15,847 nt of DNA from the NCBI GenBank assembly GCA_016195145.1, contig JACQAF010000019.1, positions 1 to 15,847 on the forward strand, in the 5' to 3' direction. The notes beneath the pieces are model-generated. The model made no database searches. It worked only from the letters and a program-made list of their open reading frames with translations, and was not told where the DNA came from. A program made the translations under genes and the position numbers. Shown here piece by piece: positions 1 through 6,873 of the stretch (position 1 is the first letter of the stretch; the number at the start of each line of letters is the position of its first letter). The stretch is from Rhodospirillales bacterium. GTDB lineage: Bacteria; Pseudomonadota; Alphaproteobacteria; CACIAM-22H2.

Positions 1-639
1 AAGCAGGACGGTCACGGCGACGGCGACGCGGCCGGCAAGCGCAAAGGGAATGGCGAGCAACGCATAGGCGACGGCCACGACGATCACCGTGCCGATCGAG
101 CCGATCCATGAGATGAAGAAATAGCCGGCCGAAAGCGTGCCGACGATCGAGCCGACGGCGCCGAGGGCGTACATGCGGCCGATCGCCTGGCCGTGATGGC
201 CGGGGGCTGCGTCGACGGAGAGTTTGGTGAGGATCGGCGAGACGATGCCGATAAACAGGCTGGGTAGCAGGAACAAGAGCGTCGCCAGCGCGACGATCGC
301 GACGATCGGCGGCAGGCCGGCGCCGAGTAAGGCCGAGGAAAACACCCGCAACAGGAGAAGCACGGCGAAGCTTGAGACCGCCGCCAGGGCCAGCGCCACC
401 GAGACCCGCCGGCTGCCGGTCGCAGCGTCGCAGTCGGGGCCGGCGAGCCGGCCGCCGATCCAGTGGCCGATGGAAAATCCGGCCAGCACGACGGCGATGA
501 TCGCTGTCCATGTATAGAGGGACATGCCGACATAGGGGGCGAGCAGGCGGCCGGCGACGATCTCCAGCACCAGGCCCCCGGCCGACGATACGAATACGGC
601 CCCGCCATAGCCGGCTTGGCGCCAGGAAACGTCTTTCAT
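1..639 (-). CDS. Fused spermidine synthase-like protein, N-terminal membrane part (partial)
   Basis: Translating the minus strand from the ATG at 639 gives 213 residues with no stop before the window edge, so the C-terminal part is missing. About six hydrophobic segments are visible (roughly residues 10-35, 42-62, 80-100, 113-140, 155-180 and 182-205). The stretch LEIVAGRLLAPYVG near residue 25, followed by SLYTWT, is the hallmark I associate with the membrane half of fused 'MFS/spermidine synthase' proteins. The cytoplasmic aminopropyltransferase-like half would lie beyond base 1. A Shine-Dalgarno AGGA sits about 8 bases upstream of the ATG. The gene points away from the sulfur genes and shares a 165-base divergent gap with the DsrE-like gene at 805. 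I see nothing tying it to sulfur oxidation; it probably marks the edge of the locus. The substrate is unknown, and many family members are not proven to make polyamines. Confidence 0.8.
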   Translation of the reverse strand, partial: MKDVSWRQAGYGGAVFVSSAGGLVLEIVAGRLLAPYVGMSLYTWTAIIAVVLAGFSIGHWIGGRLAGPDCDAATGSRRVSVALALAAVSSFAVLLLLRVFSSALLGAGLPPIVAIVALATLLFLLPSLFIGIVSPILTKLSVDAAPGHHGQAIGRMYALGAVGSIVGTLSAGYFFISWIGSIGTVIVVAVAYALLAIPFALAGRVAVAVTVLL

Positions 640-804
640 GTGCGTTATCCTACTTTGCCTATACGGAAAATTGAAACACGGACGACGAAACGGGCGGTAA
701 AGTGGAGTTATATCCGTGCTTCCTAATGGAGATCATATTCCTATACTGGTGCGACGCGGACAAGAACGAAGTTCAATGCAAATCGAGGATTTGGAGGGCC
801 TCCC
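640..804. promoter_or_regulatory. Divergent intergenic region with a possible promoter for the DsrE-like gene
   Basis: This 165-base gap separates two divergent start codons and is A+T-richer than the flanking genes. On the plus strand the best -10 match is TATACT at 742-747, one base from consensus, but the -35 position (about 719-725) matches poorly. A Shine-Dalgarno GGAGG lies at 793-797, seven bases before the ATG at 805. On the minus strand AGGA precedes the ATG at 639. No clear operator was found. The promoter assignment is tentative. Confidence 0.35.
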
Positions 805-1260
805 ATGATGAAATATCGCCTGCTGCCCATTCTGGCCGTTTTCGCCTGGGTCTTTGCCCAGCCGGCCTTTGCCGTCGAAACCGCTCTCGCCCAGCCGAAA
901 CCGACCCCCGACAACCCGCGCAAGATCATGCTGCAACTGACCAGCGACGATCCGCGCGCGATCAACGATCTGCTCTATAACGTGGTCAACATCCAAAAAT
1001 TCTACGGCCAGGACAATGTCCGGGTCGCGGTGATCGCTTTTTCGGCCGGCAACCGCGCACTGTATAAGAGCACGTCGCCGGTGCGCGAGCGTATTTCGAG
1101 CCTTGTGCAATATGACGTCGAGTTCTTGGCATGCGGCAACACGATGGAAGCCACCGACCGGCAGAATGAGGCATTGATCGAGGGGGTCGAGGTCGTCACC
1201 GCCGGCATCCCGGAGATCGTCGAGCGTCAACTTCAGGGATGGATCTATATCCGGCCGTAA
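805..1260 (+). CDS. Exported DsrE/DsrF-like family protein
   Basis: The 151-residue product starts with a Sec-type signal peptide: a basic start (MMKYR), a hydrophobic core and a likely cut after AFA at residue 23. The mature part resembles the periplasmic branch of the DsrE/DsrF-like family (COG1416 type), with the LLYNV/VNIQKFYG region, the VAVIAF strand and a single conserved-looking cysteine, C110, in the motif FLACGNTM. In cytoplasmic DsrE relatives such a cysteine carries sulfur, so a periplasmic persulfide-handling role is plausible but unproven. A strong GGAGG Shine-Dalgarno seven bases upstream supports the start; a second in-frame ATG follows directly. The SoxW-like thioredoxin gene follows 87 bases downstream on the same strand, which suggests a two-gene unit feeding or protecting the Sox proteins. 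It is distinct from the cytoplasmic DsrE at 8549. Confidence 0.82.
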   Translation: MMKYRLLPILAVFAWVFAQPAFAVETALAQPKPTPDNPRKIMLQLTSDDPRAINDLLYNVVNIQKFYGQDNVRVAVIAFSAGNRALYKSTSPVRERISSLVQYDVEFLACGNTMEATDRQNEALIEGVEVVTAGIPEIVERQLQGWIYIRP

Positions 1261-1347
1261 TTCGGGGCTCAATTTGCGGCCGGAGCCAATTTAGGGTAAT
1301 CTAATTAACGGCTGAGTAAACAAAACCGGGTAAGAGGACGAATCCAA

Positions 1348-1983
1348 ATGGTGCGTACTGACCTTAAAATCGTCGCTGGTTTTTGGGGCCTTCTGGCTGC
1401 GGCCATGCTTGGCGGGCCGGCAGCCGTGCCGGCGACGGCCCAGGACGCGACCGTCCAGAAGGCGGCGGCCCGGATCGAGCCGGTCGTGCTCGAGGACGGA
1501 CGGTACACTCAAGCCTGGTTCCTCAATTCGTTTCTTATCCTGCGCGAGGATATTGCCGATGCCGCCAAGCAAGGCAAGCGGCTGGCGATCATCTGGGATC
1601 AGCGCGGCTGTCCCTATTGCATGGAAATGCAGCGGGTGAATTTCGGCGATCCGGTGGTCAACAGCTATGTCCGCGAACGGTTCACGATCATCCAGCTCGA
1701 CCTGTTCGGCTCGCGCGAAGTAACGGATTTCGACGGCGCCGTGATGACCGAAAAGGAAATGGCGCGCAAATACGGCATCTCCTTTACGCCGACCATCCAG
1801 TTCTTCCCGGAAACCCCAGAACAACTTGTGGGCAAGGTAGGCCGGGCGAGCGAAGTTGCGCGCATGCCGGGCTATTTCAAGCCCGGGCATTTCGAGGCGA
1901 TGTTCGAATACGTTCACGCTAAAGCCTATGAACAACTGCCGTTTGCACGCTTCCTGCAGGCCCGCTCGGACAAGAAGAGCTGA
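1348..1983 (+). CDS. soxW: SoxW-type periplasmic thioredoxin
   Basis: The 211-residue protein has an N-terminal signal peptide (hydrophobic residues 8-30, likely cut near ATA-QD). It has a thioredoxin fold with the redox pair C88-P-Y-C91 in RGCPYCMEMQRVNF, followed by DLFGSREVTDFDG and the cis-proline region FTPTIQFF (P148). This combination matches the SoxW/thioredoxin-like group (COG2143). Known role in the family: a periplasmic dithiol that receives electrons from a CcdA/SoxV membrane protein and keeps Sox components reduced; SoxV is encoded at 2484-3224 in this window. The start is supported by an AGAGGA Shine-Dalgarno. It follows the DsrE-like gene by 87 bases and probably shares its transcript. 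It could instead be called SoxS, since both are single-domain periplasmic thioredoxins and I separate them only by motif memory. Confidence 0.85.
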   Translation: MVRTDLKIVAGFWGLLAAAMLGGPAAVPATAQDATVQKAAARIEPVVLEDGRYTQAWFLNSFLILREDIADAAKQGKRLAIIWDQRGCPYCMEMQRVNFGDPVVNSYVRERFTIIQLDLFGSREVTDFDGAVMTEKEMARKYGISFTPTIQFFPETPEQLVGKVGRASEVARMPGYFKPGHFEAMFEYVHAKAYEQLPFARFLQARSDKKS

Positions 1984-2001
1984 TCCACTATCGGGCCATG
2001 G

Positions 2002-2019
2002 CCGGCCAATTAAGGCCGG
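2002..2019. repeat. Small inverted repeat after soxW
   Basis: Six-base arms CCGGCC and GGCCGG flank the loop AATTAA, 19 bases after the soxW stop. There is no T-run on the plus side, so it is at best a weak or Rho-assisted terminator for the soxW unit. Arms and loop are read directly; the function is a guess. Confidence 0.35.
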
Positions 2020-2051
2020 TGAAGCGGGGCCGAGACCCCAAGGCGCAAGCG

Positions 2052-2084
2052 ATTAAAAGGGCGGCGGTTTAGTAACCGCCGCCC
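2052..2084 (-). terminator. Rho-independent terminator of the small gene at 2122-2283
   Basis: A perfect 11-base-pair stem (GGGCGGCGGTT at 2059-2069 and AACCGCCGCCC at 2074-2084) closes a four-base loop. On the minus strand the stem is followed at once by TTTTAATC, giving the U-rich tail of an intrinsic terminator. It lies about 38 bases past the stop codon of the minus-strand small gene. On the plus strand the sequence after the stem is not T-rich, so it probably does not serve soxW equally well. Confidence 0.8.
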
Positions 2085-2121
2085 AAACGTTTCCAAAGGA
2101 CTTTCAGTCTTGGATTAGGAG

Positions 2122-2283
2122 TCAGACCTTGTTTCGGCGCTCGCGCGGCGCGGGGGTCTCGGGCTTCAAGATCGGCTCGCAGGGCTGCGCTTCCGGACGA
2201 AGCCCCTTGGCGCGCTCGACATCTTCAAGTTTACGCGGCGGGCGGCGCAAATAGGGACTGACCAATGACTCGTTTTTTCCCAT
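2122..2283 (-). CDS. Small basic hypothetical protein, 53 residues
   Basis: The minus strand encodes 53 residues from ATG at 2283 to TGA at 2122: it begins MGKNESLVSPYLRRPPRKL and is very polar and basic, with about 13 Arg/Lys, several Pro, one Cys and no membrane segment or signal peptide. I do not recognise a family. Three things support it as a real gene: GAGGA about eight bases before the ATG, a strong intrinsic terminator just after the stop, and a perfect TTGACA about 95 bases upstream. It lies between the convergent end of soxW and the end of soxV, with a 200-base A+T-rich leader, so it looks like its own transcription unit rather than the tail of the sox operon. It is probably soluble and cytoplasmic and mostly unstructured. 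Its function is unknown. Confidence 0.65.
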   Translation of the reverse strand: MGKNESLVSPYLRRPPRKLEDVERAKGLRPEAQPCEPILKPETPAPRERRNKV

Positions 2284-2354
2284 CTTTATCCTCAATTTTT
2301 TATAAATCTATATCTGCCCAATGCAAATTATGTCTTTACGGACGACGGCGCGAA

Positions 2355-2382
2355 CAATTACCAATAAGTAGCAGAGTGTCAA
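2355..2382 (-). promoter_or_regulatory. Possible promoter of the small gene at 2122-2283
   Basis: On the minus strand a perfect TTGACA (2382-2377) is followed after 16 bases by TAATTG, preceded by TGG, which could be an extended -10 element. The -10 itself matches poorly. The leader to the ATG at 2283 would be about 65 bases and A+T-rich. The rest of the 2284-2483 gap shows no other clear signal. Confidence 0.35.
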
Positions 2383-2483
2383 GTATTCAACGCAGGCGAG
2401 CGCCGCAAAATAGATGAACATCTTGTGGAATCAGACTTTTTTGACGCCAGTTCGTTTGGGGATTACGGGGATAATTTAAGTAT

Positions 2484-3224
2484 CTAGCCGACTCGGCCAA
2501 GCGCCGGGAAGGCACGCAAGAGCCAGTAGCCGATCTCGGAAAACGATCCAAAGAATATCAGCCCGCCGGTCGCGACCAGAAGGCCGCCGAGCGATAGCTC
2601 GACCGCCCGCATATAGGGACGGATACGCTTGGTGAAGGCCATGAACGACCGAGCGAACAGGGCGGCGATAAGGAACGGTATGCCGATGCCAAGCCCATAG
2701 GTGGCGAGCAGAGCCGCCCCCTCCCAGGCCGATTCGCGCCCCGCCGCCACGGTGAGGATGGCCGCCAATACCGGGCCGACGCAGGGTGTCCAGCCGAAGG
2801 CGAAGGCGAGGCCGATGAAATAGGCCCCGATCAGCCCGGCGGGTCGCCGCTCGACATGGACCCGTGCCTCGCGATTGAGGAAACCGATGCGGAACAGCCC
2901 CATCATATGCAGGCCGAAAACAACGATGATGGTGCCGGCAATCCTGCCAACCCATTCGGCGTTGGCAATCAGAACCTGGCTGATCGCCGAGGCCGTAGCG
3001 CCAAGCGCGACGAAAACCGTAATAAACCCGAGGACAAAGGCCACCGCCGCATAAAATACCCGGCGTGCGGCGCGCGGGTCGGCTTCGCGGCCGGCGGTCA
3101 TCTGGTCGAGGGTGACCCCGCCAAGGAAGCCGAGATAAGGCGGCACCAGCGGCAGCACGCAAGGGCTGACGAAGCTGAGTAGCCCGGCAAGAGCGGCGGC
3201 TGGGTAGGAAACGTCAAATCCCAT
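2484..3224 (-). CDS. soxV: SoxV/CcdA-type thiol-electron transporter
   Basis: The 246-residue membrane protein has about six hydrophobic segments and the two conserved membrane cysteines of the CcdA/DsbD family: C22 in SFVSPCVLPLVPPYLG and C148 in GWTPCVGPVLAAIL. Known role: it carries electrons from cytoplasmic thioredoxin across the inner membrane to periplasmic thioredoxins. In Sox loci the partner is SoxW/SoxS, which reactivates SoxY and related proteins; a SoxW gene lies at 1348-1983. The family also serves cytochrome c maturation, so a ccdA label would be reasonable. The gene is the last of the minus-strand sox series, 107 bases after soxB, and the gap holds a strong hairpin. The Shine-Dalgarno before the ATG is weak. 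Length is normal for the family. Confidence 0.9.
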   Translation of the reverse strand: MGFDVSYPAAALAGLLSFVSPCVLPLVPPYLGFLGGVTLDQMTAGREADPRAARRVFYAAVAFVLGFITVFVALGATASAISQVLIANAEWVGRIAGTIIVVFGLHMMGLFRIGFLNREARVHVERRPAGLIGAYFIGLAFAFGWTPCVGPVLAAILTVAAGRESAWEGAALLATYGLGIGIPFLIAALFARSFMAFTKRIRPYMRAVELSLGGLLVATGGLIFFGSFSEIGYWLLRAFPALGRVG

Positions 3225-3282
3225 TGTCTTTGCGTATGTACCTTGTGCGCTGGCGCGCGACGGCCTTCAGTTATCAGGCGCC

Positions 3283-3310
3283 GGTCGGCAGGGGTGTGTA
3301 GCTGCCGACC
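3283..3310. repeat. Intercistronic hairpin between soxB and soxV
   Basis: Perfect nine-base arms (GGTCGGCAG at 3283-3291 and CTGCCGACC at 3302-3310) enclose a ten-base loop. Neither side has a T-run, so it is not a standard intrinsic terminator. In the sox transcript it could stabilise a processed 3' end after soxB or lower soxV expression. The structure is read directly; the role is inferred. Confidence 0.55.
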
Positions 3311-3331
3311 ACGCGCATCGCTCTTTTGCGC

Positions 3332-5020
3332 CTAACTATTGATGACCTTGACCGACCGGTTCTCGTCGATACGCACCGTCTTGCGCGAGGCGATATGGCG
3401 CATGACCAGATCCCAGACCGGTGGGCCTTGGGTGTCTTCGTTGACCGACGCCCAGCCGGCGATGACGTAGTTCTTCTCGGGGTCGATGGTTTCGCCGGTC
3501 TTGTGCAGGCGCATGTCGGAGATACGGCTGCCGATGCCGGCGCTGACATTGAGCGAGAAGGACATGCCGCCCACCCGGACCATGTCGCCGCCCTGCTGAT
3601 AATAGGGGTCGGGATTGAACAGGTTGTCGGCGACGTCTTCGAGAACTTCCTTGAGGTAGGCGCCGGTGAATTCCGTGCGATAGACGTTGGGATAGGTGAT
3701 CGCCGTCTGCGAGAAAACGTCCTCGACGCGGATGTCCTGGCCGGGCAGGAGCGTCGCCCCCCAGCGGAAGCCCGGCGACAGGGCGATCTGGGCGTCGCGC
3801 TCGACCAGCAAGGACTGGCAGATAAGGTCGTCGAAAGTGCCGGCGAGATTACCGCGACGATAGAGAAGGGTTTCGGTCTGCCCGAGCACGCGGTCGAGCT
3901 CGGCCTGATGAGGGGCGCGAACCTGGCGCACCAGGGTCGCCGTCTCCGGATCGGGCGTGATCACGTCGGAAAGAACCGGGATCAGCTTGAAGCGCCATGC
4001 GGCGATCCGCTTGTTCTTGATATCGAGATCGAGGCGGGCGAGGAACTTGCCGTGGCTGCCCGATGCGATGAGCAGGGTGTCGCCGACCTTGACGACGTCG
4101 GGGATGGCGTCATGGGTGTGTCCGGTCAGGATGACGTCGATGCCGGATATGCGCGCGGCGAGCTTGCGGTCGACATCGAAGCCGTTATGGGACAGCAGGA
4201 CGACCAGCTCCGCGCCCTGGGCGCGCACGTTGGCAATGCGCTCGACCAGACGCTCTTCGTTAATGCCGAACGACCAGTCGGGCATCATGTAGCGCGGGTT
4301 GGCGATCGGCGTGTAGGGGAAGGCCTGGCCGATAACCGCAATCTTGACGCCGCCGCGCTCGAAGAAGGTCTCGCCGCTGAAGATGTCCTCGTTCCATGTG
4401 GCATCGCGCACGTTGCCCGCGAGGAAGGGATGGCGGGTCTTTTTGACCAGCTCCTTGACGCGATCCTGCCCATAGGTGAACTCCCAATGGGCGGTCATCG
4501 CATCGATGCCGAGCGTATTGAGGACGCTGACCATGTCCTCGCCCCGGGTCTGGAGCGCGGTATAGGAGCCTTGCCAGCTATCGCCGCCGTCGAGCAGCAG
4601 CGTGTTGTTGGGGCGCTCGGCGCGGATCGCCTTGATCAACGTCGCCATCCGGTCGAGACCGCCGACGCGGCCATAGCTGCGGGCGAGCGCAGTAAAATCC
4701 TGATCAGTCAGGGCATAGGCTTCGGGCGTCCCCGGGGCGATGTTGTATTGGCGCAGCAGATCGGCGCCGGTCAGGTGCGGCACCAGGCCGCGCATGCTAC
4801 CCACGCCGATGTTCCAGGTCGGCTCGCGGAAATAAAGCGGCACGAGCTGGGCGTGGAGATCGGTGAAATGGAGAAGGGTTACCTGACCCAGCGGCTGGAA
4901 GCGCAGCAAATCGGCCTGGGTCAGGCGCTGCTGGGCGGCAAGCCGGGACAGGGAGCCGGAGGCTCCGGTCAGGACTGCGGTGGCGGCCGCCACCTGGAGA
5001 AAGTCACGGCGTGTGAGCAT
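3332..5020 (-). CDS. soxB: SoxB, SoxY-thiocysteine sulfohydrolase
   Basis: The 562-residue protein has a twin-arginine leader (LTRRDFLQVAAA, residues 3-13), as expected for a folded, metal-loaded periplasmic enzyme. The metallophosphoesterase/5'-nucleotidase-like core is complete: HFTDLHAQL (D54, H56), LDGGDSWQGS (D144, D147), AHWEF (H178), GNV (N203), LLSHNG (H278) and GHTHD (H301, H303). The C-terminal 5'-nucleotidase-type domain follows. SoxB carries a dimanganese site and hydrolyses the terminal sulfonate of SoxY-cysteine-S-thiosulfonate, releasing sulfate. The start at 5020 is supported by GAGGA about eight bases upstream. It lies after soxA in the minus-strand sox operon, separated by 123 bases with a hairpin. 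Length and motifs are normal, so this gene looks intact. Confidence 0.96.
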   Translation of the reverse strand: MLTRRDFLQVAAATAVLTGASGSLSRLAAQQRLTQADLLRFQPLGQVTLLHFTDLHAQLVPLYFREPTWNIGVGSMRGLVPHLTGADLLRQYNIAPGTPEAYALTDQDFTALARSYGRVGGLDRMATLIKAIRAERPNNTLLLDGGDSWQGSYTALQTRGEDMVSVLNTLGIDAMTAHWEFTYGQDRVKELVKKTRHPFLAGNVRDATWNEDIFSGETFFERGGVKIAVIGQAFPYTPIANPRYMMPDWSFGINEERLVERIANVRAQGAELVVLLSHNGFDVDRKLAARISGIDVILTGHTHDAIPDVVKVGDTLLIASGSHGKFLARLDLDIKNKRIAAWRFKLIPVLSDVITPDPETATLVRQVRAPHQAELDRVLGQTETLLYRRGNLAGTFDDLICQSLLVERDAQIALSPGFRWGATLLPGQDIRVEDVFSQTAITYPNVYRTEFTGAYLKEVLEDVADNLFNPDPYYQQGGDMVRVGGMSFSLNVSAGIGSRISDMRLHKTGETIDPEKNYVIAGWASVNEDTQGPPVWDLVMRHIASRKTVRIDENRSVKVINS

Positions 5021-5077
5021 GATCGATCCTCACATGCAATCGTTAATGCTGCGACAATCCCGATCGCTGACATTTTA

Positions 5078-5112
5078 ATCCCGGCCCCATTCTAGATGGA
5101 CGAGGCCGGGAT
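5078..5112. repeat. Intercistronic hairpin between soxA and soxB
   Basis: Nine-base arms ATCCCGGCC (5078-5086) and GGCCGGGAT (5104-5112) pair perfectly. Inside them CCAT and ATGG add four more pairs around the loop TCTAG, with a four-base bulge on one side. There is no T-run on either strand beyond TTAAAA. It may attenuate or process the sox transcript between soxA and soxB. Confidence 0.5.
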
Positions 5113-5143
5113 CGCATCGGCTTACCAAACGTGGCGGTGATGC

Positions 5144-5886
5144 TTAGCGTCGCACCGCCGGCGATTCGAGCAACAGTCCATTCGACCGCCAAGCCAGATA
5201 AAGCTGTAGCTTGGTCAGTTCCTCGGAACCATAAGGCTCAGGCGTGGCGCGTACCTGGCTGTAGCACTCTTCCATCCGGTAGTGGATCGAGCCGACGCGC
5301 GCCCATTTGAGGCGGTAAGTCGGGAAGCCGTTTACCTGTCCTTCGGACAGAAGGTCGGCGCGAACATAGTTGCCGGCGTTCTGCTCGTGGCAGTTGACGC
5401 ACATCAGGTTCAGCTGGCCGCGCCGGGTGTGATAGAGCTTGTCGCCTTAGTCATAGAACTTCTTGGCCGGCCCGTCGATCGACACATTGATCGGCAACCC
5501 GCGCGACTGGTACATCACGAAGGTCGAGATCGAGAGCATCTCCGGCTTTTCCCACGGCAGTTCGGATGCCTTCATGCGCTCGGTCCGGCAGTAATTGATC
5601 TGGTGCTCGAGCGCGAAGAGCTTGCCGGTTTCCTTGCTGACCTTGGGGTAGGTGGCCCCAACGCCGCGCATGCTGGAAGCGGGTCCGTGGCACGAGGCGC
5701 AGGACTTGCCGGCCTGGCCTTCGACCTTGGTCCACATCTGCTCGCCCTGTTGAACCCACAGGAAAGCCGGGTTGTCGAAATCATCCATCTGCATCGCCTG
5801 GGTGTCCGGCGTGGCGAAGAGGAAGCCCGATTTCTCGCCGTCGAGCTCGAACTGCTTCACCGGCTCGCTCAGATAGCTTCCTTCAT
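5144..5886 (-). pseudogene. soxA: SoxA (diheme cytochrome c), disrupted
   Basis: SoxA joins SoxX to form the c-type cytochrome that couples thiosulfate to the SoxY cysteine. Nearly the whole mature protein is readable in one minus-strand frame: YLSEPVKQFELDGEKSGF, then heme motif CASCH (5687-5701), NYCRTERM, heme motif CVNCH (5387-5401), the catalytic-ligand cysteine in EECY (5264-5266) and the typical end WRSNGLLLESPAVRR. Two lesions are visible. First, a TAA stop (5449-5447) lies in frame between FYD and GDKLYHTRRGQL, where relatives have a sense codon. Second, there is no signal peptide: the well-placed ATG at 5886, behind GGAGG, gives only MKEAI before a stop, and the SoxA frame has no ATG and is closed upstream by TAA. 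An export signal of about 20 or more codons seems deleted. This is either a pseudogene or a sequence error. A GTG at 5860 could start a leaderless fragment. Confidence 0.9.
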
Positions 5887-5965
5887 GCGATTTTCCTCCC
5901 CGGCGCAGTTATTCGTTCGTACGGTCGCAAGGCGCGGTTACGCGTCGTTCGGATGCGACGTTATC

Positions 5966-6286
5966 TCAGGTAACCGTGATCTTCGATTGTTCCTTGATCA
6001 CCGTGCCGTCGTCGTCGGTCCACGCGAAATCGAGCGTGCCCGTTTCGGTCGCGGTGACGAAGAAAGCGATATACGGATTGGCCGCGATGGCCGGCGCAAT
6101 ATCGACGCTCAAGACCCGCTTGCCATTGTAGTCGCAAGCGAACTTGTTGAGGATCTTGCGCGGAATCGGCTTGCCGTCGGAACCGCGGCGCTGGCCGGAT
6201 TCCATCACGTGGGTGATCAGGGTCTTGATTTCGACCGCTTCGCCCTTTTTGGCGTTGGCGGGCAGGCGGATACGTGCCGTGGACAT
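5966..6286 (-). CDS. soxZ: SoxZ, sulfur-carrier partner of SoxY
   Basis: The 106-residue protein matches SoxZ: the N-terminal RIRLPANAKKGEAVEIKTLITHVMESGQ strand region, the PIPRKILNKFACDYNG segment and a C-terminal immunoglobulin-like half ending in IKEQSKITVT. SoxZ forms a heterodimer with SoxY in the periplasm and has no signal peptide of its own, travelling with twin-arginine-exported SoxY; none is seen here, in agreement. The gene lies 31 bases after soxY, and a GGGAGA sequence sits somewhat far upstream of the ATG. Length is normal and no defect is seen. Confidence 0.95.
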   Translation of the reverse strand: MSTARIRLPANAKKGEAVEIKTLITHVMESGQRRGSDGKPIPRKILNKFACDYNGKRVLSVDIAPAIAANPYIAFFVTATETGTLDFAWTDDDGTVIKEQSKITVT

Positions 6287-6317
6287 TTTTTACAATCTCC
6301 CGATTACGAGTTTCCGA

Positions 6318-6806
6318 TCAGCCGCCGCAGCCGCCGATGGTGACCTTGGCCTCAGCCTTGCCCGACCACACCGACCCGTCGCTCATCTCGGCATAAGCGA
6401 TGACGCTTTGGGTCCGCGCGAGCCGCATACGGGTGGAGAGTTCGGCCTTGCCGGCCAGCGGCGTGAAGTGGATCGACACGACTTCGTGATTCGGATTGCC
6501 GTCGGCGACCACATGCACGGTTTTGACGTAATCCTGCGCCGTCATCGGGCTGTCGACCGCGACGGTAAGCGGCACGGTGTTGCCGTTTTCGGCGATCTCG
6601 GGCATGCGAACTTTGACCTTGCCCTCCTTCGCCTTTTTGCCGCCGACCAGCTTGTCGAGAACTTCCATCGCATCGGGCGGCTTCTTGTCCTGCGCGCGCG
6701 CCTCGCTGCCGGTCAATGCGGCGCCTGCCAGCGCCGTCGCGCCCATTCCGGCGCCGACCAGCAATCGGCGGCGGCTGATGCCATCCATGCTCTTAATTGC
6801 CGACAT
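6318..6806 (-). CDS. soxY: SoxY, sulfur-carrier protein
   Basis: The 162-residue protein has a twin-arginine signal (SRRRLLVGAG, residues 11-20) with likely cleavage after SEARA, and ends in the SoxY swinging arm GGCGG. C160 is the cysteine that carries thiosulfate and sulfane sulfur during the Sox cycle. The central part (VPLTVAVDSPM, then NPNHEVVSIHFTP) fits the SoxY fold. The start is supported by GGAGGAG upstream. It sits between soxX and soxZ, the usual order. Because no soxC or soxD is present in the operon, the sulfur left on C160 after SoxB action would have to go to another acceptor, presumably into the cytoplasm for the sHdr system encoded next door (inference). Confidence 0.96.
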   Translation of the reverse strand: MSAIKSMDGISRRRLLVGAGMGATALAGAALTGSEARAQDKKPPDAMEVLDKLVGGKKAKEGKVKVRMPEIAENGNTVPLTVAVDSPMTAQDYVKTVHVVADGNPNHEVVSIHFTPLAGKAELSTRMRLARTQSVIAYAEMSDGSVWSGKAEAKVTIGGCGG

Positions 6807-6873
6807 TTACGTTATCTCCTCCGTGAGAAAGCTTTGCAAACAATCGATAGCCGAAGCGCGGGCGATGCGCCGT

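Noticed and set aside
3326..5095. Long open frame of 589 codons on the plus strand opposite soxB
   Set aside because: It is antisense to a full, motif-complete SoxB; its product has no recognisable domain and shows the Asp/Gly/Val/Arg-rich pattern expected from the reverse strand of a G+C-rich gene.
5447..5449. Recoding of the soxA stop as a special amino acid
   Set aside because: The codon is TAA. Selenocysteine uses TGA and pyrrolysine TAG, and TAA ends other genes here (for example at 1258-1260 and 8375-8377), so a changed code is unlikely.
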